64,000 bases of DNA, from positions 1 to 64,000 of the forward strand of contig JAFZUS010000067.1 of the NCBI GenBank assembly GCA_017618275.1, in the 5' to 3' direction. The notes under the pieces were generated by a model, which searched no databases, was not told where the DNA came from, and worked only from the letters and a program-made list of their open reading frames with translations. Source of the DNA: Prevotella sp. GTDB taxonomy: Bacteria > Bacteroidota > Bacteroidia > Bacteroidales > Bacteroidaceae. The position numbers and the translations under genes are program-made. Positions within the stretch are counted from its first letter, which is position 1; every line of letters begins with the position of its first letter. This document shows, in pieces, positions 60,328 through 64,000 of the stretch.

Positions 60328-61634
60328 TTGGCGAACCATCTCTCATTGAAGGTAAGACCGATATTAATCCGGAAGATGTTCTCCTTAATCATGCCTGAGG
60401 CTTGATTGTTCACGTACTGGGCACTGATGTTCAAGAACGGGAAGAACAAAGAAGTGCGACTGATGTAACTGTTGGCAATGGGAATGCCAAAGCCGACAGT
60501 GGCACTGATTTGACGGGGGCCCGTCTGACCATTTATTTTATAATAAGGTGTAGTATACCCCGCACCGAAACGATAATGGATGCGCTGGAAGATATTCCGG
60601 GCATTCCATCGGGGGCAGTACTCACCACCCAGCGTGAACTTATAACTATTGTCAAGCAGGTCACTGCGAAGGGCATACTGGCCGTTCACATAGTCAGGGA
60701 ACTTGGTCTTGTTCCAGAATTGTGCCTGCACATCAGCACCCAACAGCCATTTCGTACCATGCGAATAAGAGAAGCCTGCTCCAACCGTATGAGGCAATTC
60801 GAGAGCATTTTTCACCGTCAATAACGTGGTGTCATTCTTTGATACGGATGAATTGGAAGAGACAACCCGGCACTCGGCATCGGTGCTCAACTTATGACCC
60901 AGCCCATAGGTAAGACCAAGCGTCAGAAGATCAGACTTGCCAATACGGTGGTCATACTGCATACCGAAATCGAGGGTGTAATTGTTGACCGAGGCAGTAT
61001 AATACTTCGCAAGACGGTTGACGGTGGAACCACTACTGGCCACGATGCTACGTTTATAACCGCCCCAGATATATCCGACATTGACACCCACGGAGAGGGG
61101 TTTCAAAGGACGGGCACCTAAACCTACGAAGATCTGGTGAAGACCGCCGTCACCTTCATAGGTCGTAGCCACGGTGGTCTCCTCATCCAACCGACTAGAA
61201 GTACTATATTTATACCCTACATTCGTCAAGGGCATGATACCGAAGGTAAGACCCATATTATCAGCCAAACGAAAAGATCCCAGGACATACTCGAAATTGG
61301 CGGTCTGGGTCTTGTCTTTCTTTCCATGATCACTGAAATTAGTGATCTGACCGGACAGGCCTACATCAAAAAGCATCGTCAGGGAATCGACCGAAGCATA
61401 TGAAGCAGGATTCAAGGGGTTGACCAAGTAACTGCGATGGACACCGACACCAAGACCATTCATGCCCTGGTTCAGACCACCGCCCCGCTGGGCTATCTCA
61501 CCCAATCCATACTGACTGTAGGGAGAGACGGTTCCCCCTTGGGCAAAGGAGGACAGTGAGAACAGCAGAAGGGAAAAAAGGAAAGTTAAACGTGAAAACT
61601 TTCCAATGGGACAATATGATGACTTTCGTTTCAT
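60312..61634 (-). CDS. Outer-membrane beta-barrel protein
   Basis: A 440-residue exported protein: signal FSRLTFLFSLLLFSLSSFAQ, then GGTVSPYSQYGLGEIAQRGG and many amphipathic strands such as FVGLGARPLKPLSVGVNVGY, LLTLGLTYGLGHKL and YKFTLGGEYCPRWN, ending INIGLTFNERWFAKWKVE. The pattern fits a FadL/OmpP1-like or PorV-like barrel in Bacteroidota, but I cannot name the family with certainty. It is first in an operon with lptC, the CorC-like gene and the PpiD-like gene, which suggests a role in envelope building. Confidence 0.75.
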   Translation of the reverse strand: MKRKSSYCPIGKFSRLTFLFSLLLFSLSSFAQGGTVSPYSQYGLGEIAQRGGGLNQGMNGLGVGVHRSYLVNPLNPASYASVDSLTMLFDVGLSGQITNFSDHGKKDKTQTANFEYVLGSFRLADNMGLTFGIMPLTNVGYKYSTSSRLDEETTVATTYEGDGGLHQIFVGLGARPLKPLSVGVNVGYIWGGYKRSIVASSGSTVNRLAKYYTASVNNYTLDFGMQYDHRIGKSDLLTLGLTYGLGHKLSTDAECRVVSSNSSVSKNDTTLLTVKNALELPHTVGAGFSYSHGTKWLLGADVQAQFWNKTKFPDYVNGQYALRSDLLDNSYKFTLGGEYCPRWNARNIFQRIHYRFGAGYTTPYYKINGQTGPRQISATVGFGIPIANSYISRTSLFFPFLNISAQYVNNQASGMIKENIFRINIGLTFNERWFAKWKVE

Positions 61635-61661
61635 TCAAATTAAGTTTTTTAATTCAGGGTG

Positions 61662-61669
61662 CAAAATTA
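61662..61669 (-). promoter_or_regulatory. -7 element for the barrel-lptC-corC-ppiD group
   Basis: The minus strand reads TAATTTTG, a TAnnTTTG match 28 nt upstream of the barrel gene ATG. The -33 element is unclear. It faces away from the promoter at 61715. Confidence 0.5.
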
Positions 61670-61714
61670 TCGAAAAAAAATCGAAATAATGGCTTTTTCC
61701 TCGAAAATATAAGT

Positions 61715-61722
61715 TATTTTTG
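61715..61722 (+). promoter_or_regulatory. -7 element for the DUF4105 gene
   Basis: TATTTTTG fits TAnnTTTG; the -33 region is a run of T at 61694-61698. The GTG start at 61727 lies five bases after the box, about where the transcript should begin, so the mRNA may be leaderless. Confidence 0.5.
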
Positions 61723-61726
61723 CATC

Positions 61727-62902
61727 GTGAAACATTTAGAAAAGGTTACAAAGAGACTGTTTCTGCTGGTTATCATCCTGACAATCAGTATATTGAACGG
61801 TTTTTCACAGGATCCTGACCCCATGGACTCAGTGGAGGTAAGTCTCATCACTTGTTCACCACATGAGGAGATTTACAGTCTCTACGGCCATTCTGCCATC
61901 CGATGGCACGACCTCCGACAAGGCGGACCGGAAAAAGGACAGGACTTGGTGTTCAACTGGGGTATGTTCAGTTTCAGCAAACCGTTCTTCGCCCTCCGAT
62001 TCGTGTTCGGACTGACAGATTATGAATTGGTATGCATGAATGCTGATACGTTCTGGCCTTATTACAAAAAATGGGGCAGTAGCGTGACGGAACAAGTGCT
62101 CAACCTGACAGCCGACGAGAAAAGGAAGGTGCAACAGGCCCTAGCGGAGAACCTCAGGCCAGAGAACAGGATTTACCGCTACAACTTCTTCTACGACAAC
62201 TGTTCTACACGCCCCAGAGATATCATCGAACGGAACCTGAACGGGAAGGTGATATGGCCGGAACAGGAAGGAAGACAGGCTTCCTTCCGCGAAATGGTAC
62301 GCGAATGCAACAGGAACCACCTCTGGTCGAAGGCAGGAAATGACATACTACTTGGACTGAAGGCGGATAAGGAGACCAACCGCATCGAACAGGAGTTTCT
62401 GCCTGTCAACCTCATGATAGACATGGCAAAGGCACAAGTCTATGAGAACGGTATTTACCGGCCGTTGGTCATGGAACAGCGTACCATCGTACCTCCAGGG
62501 GTACAGTTTATCGAACCAGACTGGATAATGACTCCGACGCAGTTGGCCATTCTCCTGCTCATCCTCTCGGTGGCCATCTCCTGGATAGAATGGAGAAGAA
62601 AAAAAACATTCAAGTGGTTGGATGTCTTCTTGATGACAATCCAAGGACTGGCAGGCATCGCCCTGACAGCCATGCTCTTCTCGCAGCACCCCACCACCAC
62701 ACTGAACCTGAATTACCTGCTTTTCAACCCCCTGCCCTTCTTCTTCATTCCGAGTGTCATACGACGGAAAAAGATCTGGTGGTCCGTGCAGATGGTCATG
62801 CTCGTCCTCTATGCCATAGGGGCCTTTTTCCAGAGTTATCCCGAAGGAATGGGTTTTCTGGCATTATGTTTGCTTATAAGAATACTGATTAATGAGAAAT
62901 AG
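61727..62902 (+). CDS. DUF4105 family membrane protein
   Basis: A 391-residue protein with a signal peptide or first helix (RLFLLVIILTISILNGFSQ), a periplasmic DUF4105 domain, and four to five hydrophobic segments at the C-terminus (LAILLLILSVAISWIEW and onward). The domain shows the paired hallmarks YSLYGHSAIRWHD (His) and NFFYDNCSTRPRDIIE (Cys), which suggest a thiol catalytic pair. I recall that a DUF4105 protein of Bacteroides was reported as a lipoprotein N-acyltransferase; if so, this gene would matter for the many lipoproteins of the cell. GTG 61727 is chosen from the signal peptide and promoter. It overlaps the next gene by 11 nt. Confidence 0.75.
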   Translation: MKHLEKVTKRLFLLVIILTISILNGFSQDPDPMDSVEVSLITCSPHEEIYSLYGHSAIRWHDLRQGGPEKGQDLVFNWGMFSFSKPFFALRFVFGLTDYELVCMNADTFWPYYKKWGSSVTEQVLNLTADEKRKVQQALAENLRPENRIYRYNFFYDNCSTRPRDIIERNLNGKVIWPEQEGRQASFREMVRECNRNHLWSKAGNDILLGLKADKETNRIEQEFLPVNLMIDMAKAQVYENGIYRPLVMEQRTIVPPGVQFIEPDWIMTPTQLAILLLILSVAISWIEWRRKKTFKWLDVFLMTIQGLAGIALTAMLFSQHPTTTLNLNYLLFNPLPFFFIPSVIRRKKIWWSVQMVMLVLYAIGAFFQSYPEGMGFLALCLLIRILINEK

Positions 62903-64000
62903 ATATATTTATATAATGGTGCTGGCGGTGCTGGGGTTTCAGATGGAAGCCTCAGGACAGGAGAAAATCCAGTACGCTCCAAGGTTAGTGGTGAACATCA
63001 CCATCGATCAATTACGTACGGACTATCTGAAGGCTTTTGCCCCACTCTATGGTGCTGACGGTTTTAAAAGGCTACTGGCACAGGGCATGGTCTACGAGAA
63101 TGCCTCCTACCCTTTTAGCAACATCGACCGAGCCTCTGCCATCTCGTCAGTCATTACAGGCGTATCACCCTATTACCATAGTATTATCGGTGAAAGATGG
63201 CTTGACAAGGAGACGCTCAGACCTGTATGGTGTACAGATGACCCCAAACAAAGCGCACTTGACTCACCCAACCAATTGTTGGTGTCGACCCTTGGGGATG
63301 AGTTGAAGGTAGCCACTGAGGGGCAGTCAAAGATTTTCGCATTCGCTCCTACTAAGGATGCTGCCATCCTTTCTGCCGGTCATGCGGCTGATGCCGCCTT
63401 TTGGCTAGACACCCAGACAGGACAATGGAGAACCAGCACGTATTACTTGAACGCATTACCGACATGGATACTGAGTGTCAATGAATTAAGGTCGCCATCA
63501 GCCAATATCAGCAAGGTGATTTGGGAACCAGTCATCGAACTTTCAGGTACATTCAACTACTACCAGCATACGGGTGACCAAAAGCCTTTCAAACATCTCT
63601 TTAAGGGTGAAAGAAAATTCATCGAATATCAGTCTTCTGGTCTGGTGAATTCAGATATCACAGAGATGGCCCAACAATGCGTCACCAACCATGGTGTGGG
63701 CTATGACCGGGTGACAGACCTGCTCTGTCTGACCTACTATGCCGGTACCTTCGACCACAAACCCGTGTCAGATTGTCAGTTGGAACTGCAGGATACGTAT
63801 GTCAGATTAGATCAAGAACTGTCAAAGTTAATCAGAAGTCTAGAAAGAATACTGGGAGCGGAACATGTGCTGTTTGTCGTTACCAGTACAGGCTATTGTG
63901 ACGAAGACAATACCGACTATGCCCAATACCGTATTCCAACGGGAACCTTTTATATTGACCGCACTGCCAACCTGCTCAATATGTACTTCGGAGCAATCTG
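62892..64000 (+). CDS. Alkaline-phosphatase-fold protein, partial, key residues altered
   Basis: The frame is open from ATG 62892 to the window end: 369 residues. A signal (YIYIMVLAVLGFQMEASGQ) is followed by VVNITIDQLRTDYLKAFAPL, with the family Asp, and YGADGFKRLLAQGMVYEN, then YYHSIIGERW and YDRVTDLLCLTYYAGTFDHK, all in the order of PafA-type phosphatases of Bacteroidota. Compared with PafA as I remember it, the nucleophile Thr position holds an Arg (in DRASAISSVITG), the Asp/His pair of STDYVGH is missing (YYAGTFDHK), and SADHG reads VTSTGY. It may be a non-catalytic relative. Confidence 0.75.
   Translation, partial: MRNRYIYIMVLAVLGFQMEASGQEKIQYAPRLVVNITIDQLRTDYLKAFAPLYGADGFKRLLAQGMVYENASYPFSNIDRASAISSVITGVSPYYHSIIGERWLDKETLRPVWCTDDPKQSALDSPNQLLVSTLGDELKVATEGQSKIFAFAPTKDAAILSAGHAADAAFWLDTQTGQWRTSTYYLNALPTWILSVNELRSPSANISKVIWEPVIELSGTFNYYQHTGDQKPFKHLFKGERKFIEYQSSGLVNSDITEMAQQCVTNHGVGYDRVTDLLCLTYYAGTFDHKPVSDCQLELQDTYVRLDQELSKLIRSLERILGAEHVLFVVTSTGYCDEDNTDYAQYRIPTGTFYIDRTANLLNMYFGAI

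Noticed and set aside
1-64000. tRNA, rRNA, insertion sequences or phage integrase
   Set aside because: Reading the intergenic spaces on both strands gave no tRNA arm pattern, transposase or integrase. A covariance-model scan would be needed to exclude small RNAs.

Overview
The window comes from a Bacteroidota genome, most likely Prevotella/Segatella or a close relative. Evidence for this: promoters of the Bacteroidota type (TTTG, about 20 nt, TAnnTTTG) sit before several genes; the primary sigma factor is short and lacks region 1.1; and there are DUF5686 and DUF4105 proteins, FimB/Mfa2-like lipoproteins, an UpxY-type NusG paralogue and many genes without a Shine-Dalgarno. I saw no rRNA, tRNA, insertion sequence, phage gene or CRISPR array.

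Layout. 1-13.3 kb is metabolic: the end of rpsA; a minus-strand group cstA-nadC-C69 peptidase; then a plus-strand group with a secreted glycoside-hydrolase-like protein, uxuA, uxuB and uxaB (hexuronate catabolism), translationally coupled to a uvrA paralogue. 13.3-21.7 kb holds the primary sigma factor, a DUF5686 outer-membrane protein and an AddAB-like helicase/nuclease pair whose AddA lacks its C-terminal nuclease domain. 21.7-26.7 kb (minus) makes nucleotide sugars: a GHMP kinase that resembles plant galacturonokinase more than galactokinase, a nucleotidyltransferase, a UDP-glucuronate 4-epimerase and a CapD/WbpM dehydratase. 26.8-28.5 kb holds two fimbria-related lipoproteins.

28.6-56.1 kb is one long minus-strand surface-polymer locus. 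It starts with an UpxY antiterminator and Wza/Wzz/Wzx/Wzy-type export and polymerisation genes and ends at ugd with a terminator. Inside it are three unusual modules: (1) phosphonate synthesis (a three-domain PEP mutase with two nucleotidyltransferase domains, phosphonopyruvate decarboxylase, an iron alcohol dehydrogenase, and a LicD transferase nearby), which predicts a 2-hydroxyethylphosphonate-type decoration; (2) a small acyl-ACP pathway (acyl-AMP ligase, two carrier proteins, ketosynthase III, two SDR reductases, two acyltransferases), which predicts a custom acyl group on an amino sugar; (3) paired ATP-grasp and DegT-type enzymes with a PglC-like initiating transferase and a serine hydrolase. 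Only one glycosyltransferase is recognisable. Composition is mosaic: AT-rich in the LicD and polymerase genes, near 50 percent GC in the PEP mutase genes.

56.1-64 kb returns to envelope housekeeping: a PpiD-like chaperone, a CorC/HlyC-family protein, LptC, an outer-membrane barrel, a DUF4105 membrane protein, and the start of an alkaline-phosphatase-fold protein that seems to have lost its catalytic residues.

Short tandem repeats with 7-12 bp units recur at gene junctions across the window. The best are at 25476-25515, 36845-37127 and 51754-51851. The last two lie inside the polymer locus and may mark exchange joints. The most novel content is the combined phosphonate plus acyl-ACP decoration pathway and the candidate bacterial galacturonokinase operon.
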